The translations under genes were made by a program, and so were the position numbers. DNA of 64,000 nt from Dermacentor variabilis (taxonomy: Eukaryota; Arthropoda; Arachnida; Ixodida; Ixodidae), in the NCBI RefSeq assembly GCF_050947875.1, contig NW_027460412.1, positions 1,116,001-1,180,000 of the forward strand, read 5' to 3'. Under the pieces are notes generated by a model. That model searched no databases. It was not told where the DNA came from and saw only the letters and a list, made by a program, of their open reading frames with translations. Positions 30,702 through 42,231 of the stretch are shown here, one piece after another. Position 1 is the first letter of the stretch; every line of letters starts with the position of its first letter.

Positions 30702-32760
30702 TCAGCGTCCATAAAAGGGTTTCAGACGCACCACGTGGACCACTTCAGATCGTGCGCGGCGCCGCTGTGAATGCGAAATTCCGTCTGGCACGACCTCATA
30801 GTCCAGTGCGCCAATACGTCGAATGACCTTGTAGGGTCCGAAATAGCGGCGCAATAGTTTCTCACTCAGACCTCGTCGGCGTATCGGTGTCCAAACCCAA
30901 ACACGGTCACCGGGCTGGTACTCGACGAAGCGTCGTCGGAGGTTGTAGTGTCGGCTGTCGGTCCTCTGTTGGTTCTTGATCCGTAGGCGGGCGAGCTGTC
31001 GGGCTTCTTCGGCGCGCTGCAGATAGCTAGCGACGTCAACATTCTCTTCGTCAGAGACGTGGGGCAGCATGGCGTCGAGCGTCGTTGTCGGGATCCTGCC
31101 GTAAACCAGCTTAAACGGCGTGATCTGTGTTGTTTCTTGCACTGCCGTGTTGTAAGCGAAGGTTACATACGGCAGGACCGCGTCCCACGTCTTGTGCTCG
31201 ACGTCGACGTACATTGCTAGCATGTCGGCGAGGGTCTTCTTCAGGCGCTCCGTGAGACCATTCGTCTGCGGATGGTAGGCAGTTGTCCTCCTGTGGCTTG
31301 TCTGGCTATACTGCAGAATGGCCTGGGTGAGCTCTGCTGTAAAAGCCGTTCCTCTGTCAGTGATGAGGACTTCTGGAGCACCATGTCGCAGCAGGATGTT
31401 CTCGACGAAAAATTTCGCCACTTCGGCTGCGCTGCCTTTTGGTAGAGCTTTAGTTTCACCAAACCGGGTGAGATAGTCCGTCGCCACGACGATCCACTTA
31501 TTCCCGGATGTTGACATCGGAAATGGCCCCAACAAATCCATCCCAATCTGCTGGAATGGTCGGCGAGGAGGTTCGATCGGCTGTAGTAATCCTGCTGGCT
31601 TTGTCGGTGGTGTCTTGCGTCGTTGACAGTCTCGGCATGTCTTGACGTAACGGACGACGTCGGCGGTCAGACGCGGCCAGTAATACCTTTCCTGTATTCT
31701 CGACAGCGTCCGGGAGAACCTCAGGTGCCCAGCGGTTGGATCGTCGTGTAGCGCGTGCAGTATTTCTGGACGCAGCGCTGAGGGTACAACAAGAAGGTAG
31801 CTGGCGCGGGCTGGTGAGAAGTTCTTCACGAGCAGGTTGTTTTGTAGCGTGAACGAAGAAAACCCGCGCTTAAATGCCCTAGGGACAACGTCGGTGTTCC
31901 CTTCCAAATACTCGACGAGGCCTTTTAGCTCCGGGTCTGCTCGTTGCTGTTTAGTGAAGTCTTCCGCGCTTATTATCCCAAGGAAGGCGTCGTCGTCCTC
32001 GTCGTCTTGCGGCGGGGGATCGATGGGGGCGCGTGATAAGCAGTCGGCGTCGGAGTGTTTTCTTCCGGACTTGTGTATTACCGTGACGTCATATTCTTGT
32101 AGTCTGAGGCTCCACCGCGCCAGCCGTCCTGAAGGGTCCTTTAAGTTAGCTAGCCAACACAACCCGTGGTGGTCGCTGACGACTTTGAGTGGCCTGCCAT
32201 AGAGGTAAGGGCGGAATTTAGCTGTAGCCCAAATGATGGCGAGGCATTCCTTTTCAGTCGTAGAATAATTGCTTTCCGCTTTTGACAGCGACCGGCTAGC
32301 ATACGATATCACCCGTTCAAGTCCTTCGTTCCTCTGAACTAGGACGGCACCGAGGCCTAGGCTACTGGCGTCAGTGTGGATTTCGGTATCGGCGTCCTCG
32401 TCGAAGTGTGCAAGTACCGGCGGCGACTGCATGCGTCGTTTGAGTTCTTGAAATGCCTTGGCCTGCGGCGTTTCCCACTTGAACTCGACATCAAATTTGG
32501 TTAGATGTGTTAGCGGCTCCGCGATACGTGAAAAGTCCTTGACAAAGCGCCTATAGTAGGCACACATGCCAAGGAATCTGCGCACTGCCTTCTTGTCAAT
32601 GGGCTGCAGGAACTTTGCAATGGCAGCCGTCTTCTGCGAGTCGGTGCAGACTCCATATTTGCTGATGACATGGCCTAGGAACAGAAGCTCATCATAGGCG
32701 AAGCGGTACTTTTCCGGCTTCAGAGTGAGCCCTGATGACTTGATGGCCTCTAGTGCAGTC
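30702..32760 (-). CDS. Pol: RNase H and integrase
   Basis: A 627-codon uninterrupted frame from 32585, open further upstream to about 32760 through the end of RT (L-F-L-G-H-V-I-S-K). RNase H has its catalytic set I-H-T-D72, E113 in K-E-C-L and D138 in V-S-D-H-H. The integrase zinc site is H280, H287, C317 and C320. The DDE core is D350 in G-M-D-L-L-G-P, D410 in I-T-D-R-G and E446 in L-T-E-R, i.e. 35 residues between the last two, the canonical spacing. A chromodomain is not evident. The domains look intact, but the frame is separated from Gag-RT by a frameshift. Confidence 0.9.
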
Positions 32761-34861
32761 GCAAGCCACCTAAGGGGATTGTCGAAATGACAACCTCATC
32801 CAAGTAAACAAGACAGGTCTGCCACTTCAACCCTGGTAACGTGTTCATGATGCGCTGGAACATTGCAGGCGCCGAGCATAGTCTGAACGGCATGACGCTG
32901 AACTCGTGGAGGCCTTCTGATGTGATGAAGGCCGTCTTTTCGCGATCTCTTTCGTCGACTTCTATTTGCCAATAGCCAGACTTGAGGTCCATTGACGAGA
33001 AGTATTTAGCGTTGCAGAGCCGATCCAGTGCGTCGTCTATCCGTGGGAGGGGGTATACGTCCTTCGTGATCTTGTTCAGACGACGATAATCGACGCAGAA
33101 ACGCAGGGTTCCGTCCTTTTTTTTCACCAAGACTACAGGAGATGCCCACGGGCTTTTGGACGGCTGGATGATGTCGTCGCGCAGCATTTCGTCGACTTGA
33201 TGCCTTATAGCTTCGCGTTCTCGCGTCGAAACTCGGCATGGGCTCTGGCGGAGAGGTCGAGCGCCCTCTTCGGTTATTATGCGATGCTTTGCGACTGGGG
33301 TTCGTCGAATCCTTGATGACGTCGAAAAGCACTCTTTGTATCGTCGAAGTAGACTTCTGAGCTGTTGTTGCTTAATCGCGGGGAGACTTGGATTTATGTC
33401 GAAGTCTGGCTCGGGAACTAAGGTCGTCGGGGTAGATGCGGCGGAATCCAAGAGGACAAACGCATTGCTGTTTTCCAGAATTTCCTCGATGTATGCGATC
33501 GTCGTGCCCTTGTTGATGTGCTTGAACTCCTGGCTGAAGTTTGTCAGCAACACTTTCGTGTTTCCTCCGTGCAGTCGAGCGATCCCTCTTGCGACGCAAA
33601 TTTCACGGTCTAGCAGTAGACGTTGGTCACCTTCGATGACGCCTTCTACGTCAGCGAGTGTTTCGGTGCCGACCGAAATAACAATGCTGGAGCGAGGCGG
33701 GATGCTCACTTGATGTTCGAGCACACTCAAGGCGTGGTGACTACGAGGGCTCTCCAGCGGTATTGCATGATCTTCCGACAGCGTTATGGACTTCGACTTC
33801 AGGTCGATGACTGCGCCGTGTTGGTTGAGGAAGTCCATGCCGAGAATGACGTCTCGTGAACACTGTTGGAGGATAACGAAGGTGACAGGGTAAGTGCGGT
33901 CGTGAATGGTAATTCTTGCCGTGCACATTCCTGTCGGCGTAATCAGGTGTCCTCCAGCGGTCCGAATTTGAGGGCCTTCCCATGCAGTCTTAACCTTCTT
34001 TAACTGGACGGCGATGTGTCCACTCATGACTGAGTAATCGGCGCCTGTGTCGACTAAGGCGGTGACTGCGTGGCCGTCTAGAAGCACGTCGAGGTCGGTG
34101 GTCAGTGATTGAACCCCGCCGTAGTTTGTATAGTTCGTGCGGCGATCGAATTGCCGGTTCCGGATCTCGAGTGTCTTCTCAATGTTCGTCGCCTCACGAA
34201 GAAACTCTTCGACGGTCTTCGGTGGGCTTCTTACCATCCCGGCGAAAGGTTCCTCCTTTACACCACGCATCAGTAAGCGGACTTTCTTCTCCTCGGCCAT
34301 ATCTGGGTCGGCGTGGCGGAACAAACGGCTCATTTCTTCCGTAAAGATGGCGACGTTCTCGTTTGGCAGCTGCACTCGGGCGTCCAGCATAGCTTCAGCC
34401 CTTTCCTTGCGCACGACGCTTGTAAAGGTGCGTAGGAAGCCGGTACGGAACAGGTCCCATGTTGTCAAGGTCGATTCCCTGTTCTCAAACCAAGTTCTGG
34501 CGGTGTCTTCTAAGGCGAAGTAGACATGCCGCAGCTTCTCGTCGGAGTCCCAGTTGTTGAATGTTGCGATTCGTTCGTAGGTCTCCAGCCATGATTCCGG
34601 GTCTTCAGCCGCTGCTCCATGGAAGGTTGGCGGGTCCCGAGGTTGTTGTAGGATAACGGGGGACGCTGGGGCAGCCATTGGGGTTGTCTTGACCACGATC
34701 TTCTTTGTCGTCTCAGGTATAAGTCCGTGCTTTGGGGGCAGTCCTTGCAGTCTGCGGCTAGCACGCTGGTCTTGGGCGATGTTGGTTCTGTCCTCGGGCT
34801 TCGGGCTTGGATCGCTCCCTCTACTCGCCACGCGCGCTCCAAATTGATTAATCCAGCTCAT
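32750..34861 (-). pseudogene. Gag-protease-RT fusion of the gypsy element
   Basis: A 703-codon frame from ATG. The Gag domain spans about residues 75-240 (W-L-E-T-Y-E-R-I-A and F-R-T-G-F-L-R-T-F). It is joined directly to protease (A-L-V-D-T-G-A, Asp271) with no CCHC knuckle, which such families normally carry. RT has F-C-V-D-Y-R-R-L-N, S-S-M-D-L-K-S-G-Y-W-Q and S-A-P-A-M-F-Q. The catalytic box reads Y-L-D-E-V-V (residues 686-691) instead of Y-L-D-D-V-V. The frame is lost just after, by a small deletion near 32755. All three features point to a non-functional copy. Confidence 0.88.
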
Positions 34862-34879
34862 ACGTCCTCAAATATGTGC

Positions 34880-35030
34880 GTTTAAGCTTTCCGTTGACAA
34901 ACTTCACGTAGGCAATAAGTCATATTTTTATGACATTGCAACCGATGCTGTCCTAGAATGTGCAGAACCCCCTGCATTAGTACTTTCCGCACATCAGTCG
35001 CGTGACAAGGCTGATACATACACCGAATGA
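34880..35030 (+). pseudogene. C-terminal end of LINE E/F ORF1
   Basis: Reads K-L-S-V-D-K-L-H-V-G-N-K-S-Y-F-Y-D and continues to a TGA at 35028-35030. It corresponds to the same position in LINE H (L-R-Y-K-T-L-F-I-G-P-K-Q-Y). The TGA is followed by CAC and then 21 sense codons in the same frame up to N-I-D-F-T-N-I-R-S of ORF2. Confidence 0.7.
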
Positions 35031-38000
35031 CACAGACTAAACAACAAAGGTCGTTCAAGCAACCGTTCATCTTTGTCAGTAAATGTAAACATTGATTTCA
35101 CGAACATCAGAAGTGTAATTCCGAAACGTAAGCAGCTACACGGTTTTATCACAAACATCGACGCAGACCTAATTGTTCTCACCGAGACATGGCTGACTGA
35201 CAACATCAAAGATTGTGAAGTTTTCCCCTTAAATCAGCATTTCACGCTATACCGTCACGACCGCAAGGAAAGGAGAGGAGGCGTCGTCCTTATAGCAGTC
35301 AACAACAACCTATCGTCCTCACTCATCTGCCATGATTCCAATTGAGAACTAACATGGGTATGTGTACATAATTCCTCGGTTAAATCACTATACGGCATTT
35401 GCTATAGACCACCAGACAGTCATCCGCTTTTTTGTGATCACCTTCGCAGTTCCCTTACAAATATGAAAGATAAATTCTCCGATGCGCCTATTTTTCTTTT
35501 CGGTTATTTTAACTACCTTCACATCAATTGGGCCCACCTTTCAGTAACTAATCAATCGCCATTAAATGAATCCAAACAATTCCTAGACTTGGCGCTAGAC
35601 TTCAACCTCCATCAAACAATAACCAACCCCACTAGAGGCGATAACACAATTGATCTTTTACTCACCAGCTGCCCTGATGACATATCAAGTGTGACAATAC
35701 TGCCCGGAATTAGCGACCACAACCTTCTCAATGCATCCCTTTCTATACCACTAAAAAGATCACCTACGAAGAAATTAATCACCGACTATAATAGAGGAAA
35801 CTTTCAACTAATCAATCATGAACTCACTCGCGTTTATGAACACTTCGAAAAGTCCTACGCAACCCGTTCTGTGAATGCTAATTGGGAACTCTATAAAAAC
35901 GCGTTGCTGAGCTTAAAAAAACAAATATATCCCTACAATCACTATTAAGTCACTATTATAACCCATGGTTTAACAAACACTTAAAATCACTACTTAACCG
36001 GAAAAAACGCCTCTACAGAACCGCCAAAAGTAAAAATAGTCCAGAGGCATGTGAGCGACACCGTCTCTGTGAGACTGAATATATTAAAGCAATAAATGAG
36101 GCCAAGGACAAATTCTTCTCTGTTGACCTGATTACAATGCTTCGCTCAAACCCAAACAAATTCTGGCGTGTCATCTCCACGAAACAACAAACTAACGAAA
36201 TAAATCTCGTTGACTCAGATGATAAATTAATAAGCCCTATAATAATTCCGCAGCAGCCCAATGAATTCTTCACGTCGGTTTTTCACGTCCCTAATCCCTG
36301 CACTATGGAACCTCTGCCTAGCTTCTCGCCAAAACAATGCCTCAAGTGCAAATAAACCCGGATGGCATATCTAATCTAATTCGCTCTCTTAAAATATCAT
36401 CCTCGGCTGGCTGCGACGACATAAACACCAAATTACTTAAAAGTACTATGACTCTTTCTACAAAATTTTTGTACCTTATATTTAATCAATCTTTAAACAC
36501 AGGAAACGTTCCCGACGACTGGAAAAAAGCGAAGGTAAATCCCATTTTTAAAGCAGGAAGGCGCGATAACCCTACTAATTACCGTCCGATCTCTCTAACC
36601 AGTGTCCCATCTAAGCTCCTTGAGCACATCATAGCATCTAACCTAATGGATTACCTAGAATCAATCAATTTTTTTTACCCTTTCCAACACGGTTTTCGTA
36701 AATGTTTGTCTTGCGAAACTCAACTTGCCGAATTTACCCATGACCTACTACTGCACATGGACGATCACCTTCAAATAGATGCAATTTTTCTAGATTTTTC
36801 TAAGGCCTTTGACCGCGTGTCTCACAACCAACTCCTTGCAAAATTATCCTCCCTCGGTATCCGCCCCGAGATTATCAAATGGATTGAAAATGTAACAGGA
36901 CGCGTTCAGTTTACGTATGCTAAGAATTTTCAGTCAACCCTTACCAGTTAACTTCCGGCATTCCCCAAGGCGCAGGTTTATCTCCTCTATTGTTTTTGAT
37001 TTACATAAATGACCTCCCCACTAACATATCAACGAAGCTGCGGCTTTTTGCAGACGATTGCGCTCTTTATAACCCCCTTCATACATCTTAACGACACAAT
37101 CGCCCTACAACACGACCATGACACTATCGCTTCTTGGTGCGAAAAGTGGCACATGCCTCTTAACCTCACTAAATGCAAGGTGATAACTTTCACGCGCAAA
37201 CACACCACCGTACACCACACTTATCACATCAACTCTGTTCCTATGACCACACGTGTACTTACAGATATCTAGGAGTTCATATGACACCATCACTTTCATG
37301 GGTGAAACATATCCAAACAATTCGCTGCGAAACTTCACGCACACTAGGGTATTTACGACGGAACTTAAAATCTGCATCGTCTGAAATAAAAAAAAAACTA
37401 GCATATTTAACGTATGTGCGACCCAAACTTGAGTACGCATCATCCATCTGGCATGCCTCACAAGCTTATCTCAAATTTTAATATTTGGGGTTTTACGTGC
37501 CAAAACCACTTTCTGATTATGAGGCACGCCGTAGTGGAGGACTCCGGAAATTTTGACCACCTGGGGTTCTTTAACGTGCACCTAAATCTAAGTACACGGG
37601 TGTTTTCGCATTTCGCCCCCATCGAAATGCGGCCGCCGTGGCCGGGATTCGATCCCGTGACCTCGTGCTCAGCAGCCCAACACCATAGCCACTGAGCAAC
37701 CACGGCGGGTACAAGCTTATCTCGCCGATGACTTAGAAGCCATACAAAACCGCGCTGCTCGCTTCATTACGTCACAATATTCAAGACATATCAGCGTGAC
37801 CACCTTAAAACGAACTTTGTTTCTCCCATTGCTTGCTTCACGACGCGTAACTTCTCGTCTTTGCCTTCACACTTTCTTTTATTTCTCCCATTCAGGACAC
37901 GCCTTCCTAAAACGCCCGTTCAGAACATCATCCCGTTTATCTCATACTCGCCCCTTGGCGGCGATAAAGTGCCGGACGACGGCGATGAGCAACTCATTCT

Positions 38001-38116
38001 TCCCCCATGCCATAACACTTTGGAACGCTCTCCCGGATGACATTGTTTCGTGCAGCGACCGCAGAACATTTCGCGAAAAACTAAAGGATTTCGATAATGC
38101 CAACATAACCACATGA
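35031..38116 (+). pseudogene. ORF2 of LINE F
   Basis: The endonuclease has T-N-I-R-S-V-I-P-K, L-T-E-T-W-L, I-C-Y-R-P-P and G-I-S-D-H. The G-D-F-N box reads G-Y-F-N, which removes a catalytic Asp. RT shows Y-R-P-I-S-L-T-S, Q-H-G-F-R-K, L-D-F-S-K-A-F-D-R-V and the catalytic F-A-D-D-C at about 37045. The C-terminal domain is split by the SINE and ends W-N-A-L-P-D-D-I. In-frame TGA at 35346 and frame changes near 35950, 36340, 36950 and 37270 disable it. No ATG lies between the ORF1 stop and the endonuclease; the first possible start in frame is a TTG at 35073. Confidence 0.86.
37473..37710 (-). mobile_element. tRNA-derived SINE inserted in LINE F
   Basis: A 238-bp copy between perfect 13-bp duplications ACAAGCTTATCTC (37460-37472 and 37711-37723). 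On the minus strand: tRNA-like head with A-box region GGTTGCTCAGTGGCTATGG and B-box GGGATCGAATCCC, then the GATGGGGGCGAAATGCG body, and a short A/T tail. Its boxes are well preserved, so it is among the younger insertions here. Confidence 0.93.
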
Positions 38117-38310
38117 ATACCACATCTATTTATTTATCGCCTTGTTAGTACTGTGTATATGTTCCGTTTTCTTCTTTTTTTGAAATTGTCTTTTTTTGTA
38201 CCCATTATAGCCAATGTGCACTTTATTATGTGACTTTTTATGAAGCTGTTCGACTTTGATGCACGCCCCCCCTTATGTAATGCCTTCGGGCCCTTAAGGT
38301 TGAATAAATG

Positions 38311-38599
38311 AAATTAATTATAGCAAGTATAACGTAACAGCAGTCTTTGAGAAGGGTAAATGTACTCAGTAAGAGATGTAGCTGAATCGTTACGAATCCA
38401 TACCTTCGTTGTACAATGTTAGAAAAACTAGCATAGACAACAGAGAAGTGATATAAGGCACTAATCCAGCACACAGTAATATTGAAAGTTTTATACAAAT
38501 GTTCGATTGCATAAAGTAGATGAAGAGTAGGGGCATTGGTTGCATAAAAAAGCTGTGTAATATGAAGAAATAGGTTTAGACAAATATAACACTCTACAG
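38311..38599. other. No feature recognised
   Basis: AT-rich spacer between the 3' end of LINE F and LINE G. No ORF1-like sequence could be found for LINE G, so G appears 5'-truncated at its ORF2 start. Confidence 0.5.
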
Positions 38600-41429
38600 A
38601 AGGACAGGATTATGTTATCCTGGTGAAAAATATTTCTCTTCTGTATTCAAATATTCGCAGCGTATGCAACAAGCGGGATGCTTTATCTTCTGTCGTCGAC
38701 ACGTGCAGTGCAGATGTTGTTATCCTGACAGAGACATGGCTTTCTAGCAAAATTGAAGACCGTGAAATGTTGGAATGCCAGAGTGTTTACCGTTTCTATC
38801 GACATGACCGTGATGTGCGGTGTGGTGGCGGTGTACTTATCGGTGTTCGTGACTCGATTACCGCTGCTGCAATTGAGCTTGAGTCACCATTAGAGCTAGT
38901 GTGCACGCGCGTAGGCTTCGAACGCAAAAATTTTATCATTTGCGTCGTTTACAGGCCCCCTTCCTCACCTAACACATTTTGTTCAGACCTTCACGATGCC
39001 TTAAAAAGTCTAATTTTACGGTTCCCTTCCACGCCACTAATACTCCTTGGGGACTTTCCTGGCATTAACTGGCATACTGACCCCCCTTCAACCCAAGAGT
39101 GTTGTTCTGAATATTCCGAATTCATCAGCCTTTGCCTCGATTTTAACCTGCACCAGCTTGTTCTGAAGCCTACTCGATGTTCTGCACACTCGGCTAATAT
39201 CCTAGATTTATTCCTTACTACATCCCCGGAATTTGTTTCGCCCCTAACTTACCTACCGGGTATTAGCGACCATTGTTTAATCCAGTGTAATTTGCAGTTA
39301 ACCATCCCATCTGTTACCTCGTCGAAAGTTATACGTGATTACAAAAATGCTGATTTTGCCGCAATTAATAACGAACTAGAAACATTCATCACTGACTACA
39401 TTCCAAGTTTCCACACTCGATCGGTTGAAGAAAACTGGTCAATATTCAAAGAAAAAGCCAACTCCTTAATTAACCGGTACATCCCGCAAAAACGTATTTA
39501 TTCTAATTCTCGCGCACCCTGGTTCAACTCGCGTCTTAAACGTTTACTGAACAAAAAGAAAAGGCTTTTCCGACGAGCAAAATTAACTGGCAATCATGAT
39601 CGTTGGAATTCTTACACAATAGCACTGAGCGACTACAAGAATACTGTAGCAGAGTCCAAAACAACATTTTATGAGCACACGTTGCCTTCTTTTTTAAAAA
39701 AAAACCACAGAAATTTTGGAGTGTGGTCAACGTAAAATTCTAGTGCCATTGAACTGTGTGATCTTAACAACGAACCTGTCGATCGGGGTGTCTGTTGTGA
39801 AGTATTGAATGACGCGTTCATCTCGATATTTTCGGATTCTGTGCTGTGCGCAAGCGCTGTTTTTTCTCATGTGCATTATTTTCCAATGCTTCCTATTACC
39901 ATTGACCTTGATGGCGTTGTAAAGTTGATACAGACCTCAAAAGTTTCTGCATGCAGTGGAGTAGATGGTATCAACACGAAATTTCTTAAGGGAACTATTA
40001 CTTATTCATCTATAATTCTGAGCGAAATCATTGCTCAGTCACTTCAAACCACCATCCTTCCGAATGATTGGAAGGCAGGGATGGTGATTCCCGTACATAA
40101 GTCCGGCAGTCGGTACTCCCCACTTAATTACAGACCTATATCCCTAACCAGCGTTCCCTGCAAATTAATGGAGCACATAATTTACTCACACCTGGTTTCA
40201 TTTCTCGGGTCAAACTTATTTTTCACCCCCTACCAACATGGATTTAGAAAACACTATTCCTGCGAAACACAGCTTTTGTCATTCACTAATGATTTATTCC
40301 AGGCGATGGATGCTAACGTTATTATTGACTGCATTTTTTAGACTTCGCCAAAGCATTCGATACTGTTTCACACGAATAACTTTTAACTAAATTAAGTAAC
40401 CTCAACATTGATCCTAACGTGCTTGCTTGGATCAAGTGTTTTTTGTCTAACCGTTCCCAATTTGTTTATGCTAACGAATACTTCTCTTCCACTGGTCGAG
40501 TAACCTCCGGTGTACCGCAAGGCTCGGTTCTAGGACCATTATTATTTTTAATTTATATTAATGACCTCCCAGACCAAATTAAATCATCAATTAAGTTATT
40601 CGCAGATGACTGTGTTCTCTATCGTGTCATTTCTAACTCTGGCGACTGCGATACTCTTCAATCAGACATTGGCATAGTAACATCATGGTGTGCTAGATCC
40701 CAAATGAAACTCAATTCTAATAAATGTAAGGCGATGCGTGTGTCCCGTGTTGTAAGAAATACCACCTTTCCTACGTACAATATTAACAACATACCAGTAG
40801 AAAATGTATCATCATACAAATATCTTGGTATCTACATTACGCACAATCTTACATGGAACATTCATATAAATTACATTTACGGTAACGCTAATCGCATGCT
40901 TGGGTTTTTACGGCGTAATTTTTCATCGGCAACTGCAGCTGTCAAGTTATTTCTGTACAAATCCTTAGTAAGGCCCAAACTTGAATATGCATGCTCCATT
41001 TTCGACCCTTCTACTCTAAAGCTAAAAAACACCATCGAATCCTTTCAAAACCGAGCTGCTCGTTTTATTCTTTCGAATTATTCTCGTCATGCAAGTGTCT
41101 CATCAATGAAACTAACCCTTGACTTGCCTAACCTAGAGTTACGTCGTAAATACTTTCGCCTATGCCTTTTTCACAAGATTTATTACTCTAACGAAACACT
41201 TAAGGATGAACTAATCTCCCCGCCATCATACATATCGTCACGCACGGATCATCGTTTCAAGGTTGAAGTTCCAACTTGTCGCACCAACGTTTATTTTGAT
41301 TCCTTTATACCAAGAATGACGAATGACTGGAACCGCCTCCCTGCTTCCATCACTGCCATTTCTGACGCCGCAAACTTCAAGAATATTGTTAACGAATATG
41401 TTTGTAATAATCACCGCTCCTCTCTGTAA
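38600..41429 (+). pseudogene. ORF2 of LINE G (endonuclease and reverse transcriptase)
   Basis: The endonuclease (38623-39735) reads Y-S-N-I-R-S-V, L-T-E-T-W-L, V-V-Y-R-P-P and G-I-S-D-H. The L-L-G-D-F-P-G-I-N-W box lacks two residues, including the catalytic Asn of G-D-F-N. RT (39805-40341, then 40419-41429) has [24 protein letters not shown] and the catalytic F-A-D-D-C. The C-terminus is R-M-T-N-D-W-N-R-L-P-A-S-I. Breaks are a frameshift in the A-run at about 39702, one in the T-run at about 40335, and TAA at about 40375. No ATG occurs before the catalytic Glu; a GTG is at 38623. Confidence 0.9.
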
Positions 41430-41485
41430 TGCCTCCGGCCCTTGAGAGTATGACAATAAATAAATAAATGAATAAATAAATAAAC
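38600..41485 (+). mobile_element. LINE G: ORF2-only CR1/Jockey-type element
   Basis: The 5' end lies just before the endonuclease. ORF2 runs to 41429 and the 3' end is AATAAATAAATAAATG-type tandem tail at 41454-41485. It has the fewest disablements of the LINE ORF2s here (two frameshifts, one nonsense codon and a 6-nt loss), suggesting a relatively young copy. Confidence 0.87.
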
Positions 41486-41531
41486 AAAGTGATAAAAAAT
41501 AAAGAAAAATGACATTCAGGATCACAACTAA

Positions 41532-42199
41532 GGGCCAAACAATAAAATCTCCCTTATATCAGTAAGGAAGCCTTCATTGGGGTGAGGCTACCTTATGAAA
41601 GCTTCCTTACTGAGGGGCCCTCGGTGAAGGCTTCCTTGGTGCTTCCTCAGCATAAGGCAGCTCCAAAGCTACCTTCATGCGTCCTTACACCGCTCCTGGC
41701 CCTGAACGAGCGCTTCACCTCACTGCTTAACCACGTAACGTTTGCTTGCGCATGCGCGATGTCGCCCACCTGCGGAGAAGCGCGAGCACGGTACGTCTTG
41801 CCAGGCATATTCGTTTCAGTCACGCTTGCGGCATGAAAGCGTTGCTAGGCGTTGCACGACGCCGGCGTGCCAGCGTTGCTGGAGCACATCAAGCTTTGCA
41901 CTGTAATGCGCTACATTTTTAAACTTTAGTAAACAAAACTAGAAGAAAGCGTCCACGCTTCTCTATATTAGCTCTTCAACTTAAAGATTGTGCGACGATA
42001 CAACATTTTTTAATAGAATAATGGTGTTCGCGTAAAGGTTTTAAGAGAACCCAGGCATGCGGCAACCGCTCCTTACCTGAGGACGGGTGAAGGGAGCTTT
42101 CAGAGTACGCTGGCTTCCTCCATCGGTCCTTCGCTGTAAGGAGGCCTCACGTGAGGTTAGGAAGCGCTCGAAGGAAAGGAACGTTTCATTGTTTGGGCC
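41532..42199. mobile_element. Harbinger-like MITE
   Basis: 668 bp bounded by GGCCAAACAAT-type inverted ends: (A)GGGCCAAACAAT at left, and GGCCCAAACAAT read inward at right. A TAA stands on both sides (41529-41531 and 42200-42202), the 3-bp TWA target duplication of PIF/Harbinger. The interior holds several GGAAGCCTTC and CTTCCTTAC words in both orientations and no transposase. Confidence 0.62.
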
Positions 42200-42231
42200 T
42201 AAGAAAACCATTTTTGCACCGTGACGACCTG

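Larger units (their letters stand above)
30184..34866 (-). mobile_element. Ty3/gypsy retrotransposon with 3' LTR only
   Basis: On the minus strand: Gag fused to protease and RT (32750-34861), RNase H and integrase (30702-32760), polypurine tract (AAGAGGGGGG, about 30605-30614), and one LTR (30184-30601). No LTR copy is found upstream of Gag; within a few bases of the first ATG the sequence becomes LINE F. It lies inside a single LINE (halves E and F). Confidence 0.88.
34867..38310 (+). mobile_element. LINE F: 3' half of the LINE whose 5' half is E
   Basis: Begins in the C-terminal end of ORF1, continues with ORF2, and ends in GTTGAATAAATGAAAT at about 38300. Orientation, ORF1 content and position across the gypsy element agree with E being the same copy. 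A SINE is inserted at 37473-37710. ORF2 is broken repeatedly. Confidence 0.75.

Noticed and set aside
33279..34523. Several plus-strand frames of 78-144 codons
   Set aside because: They lie antisense to the intact Gag-protease-RT frame of the gypsy element and are its shadows.
30178..34880. Target duplication CAAATAT for the gypsy element
   Set aside because: CAAATAT occurs near both junctions, but on the right it is part of the LINE ORF1 codons and lies a few bases inside the boundary; with the 5' LTR absent it cannot be taken as a duplication.
37600..37710. Possible tRNA gene on the minus strand
   Set aside because: It is the head of a SINE with a defined tail and target duplication; the same head occurs in two other copies.
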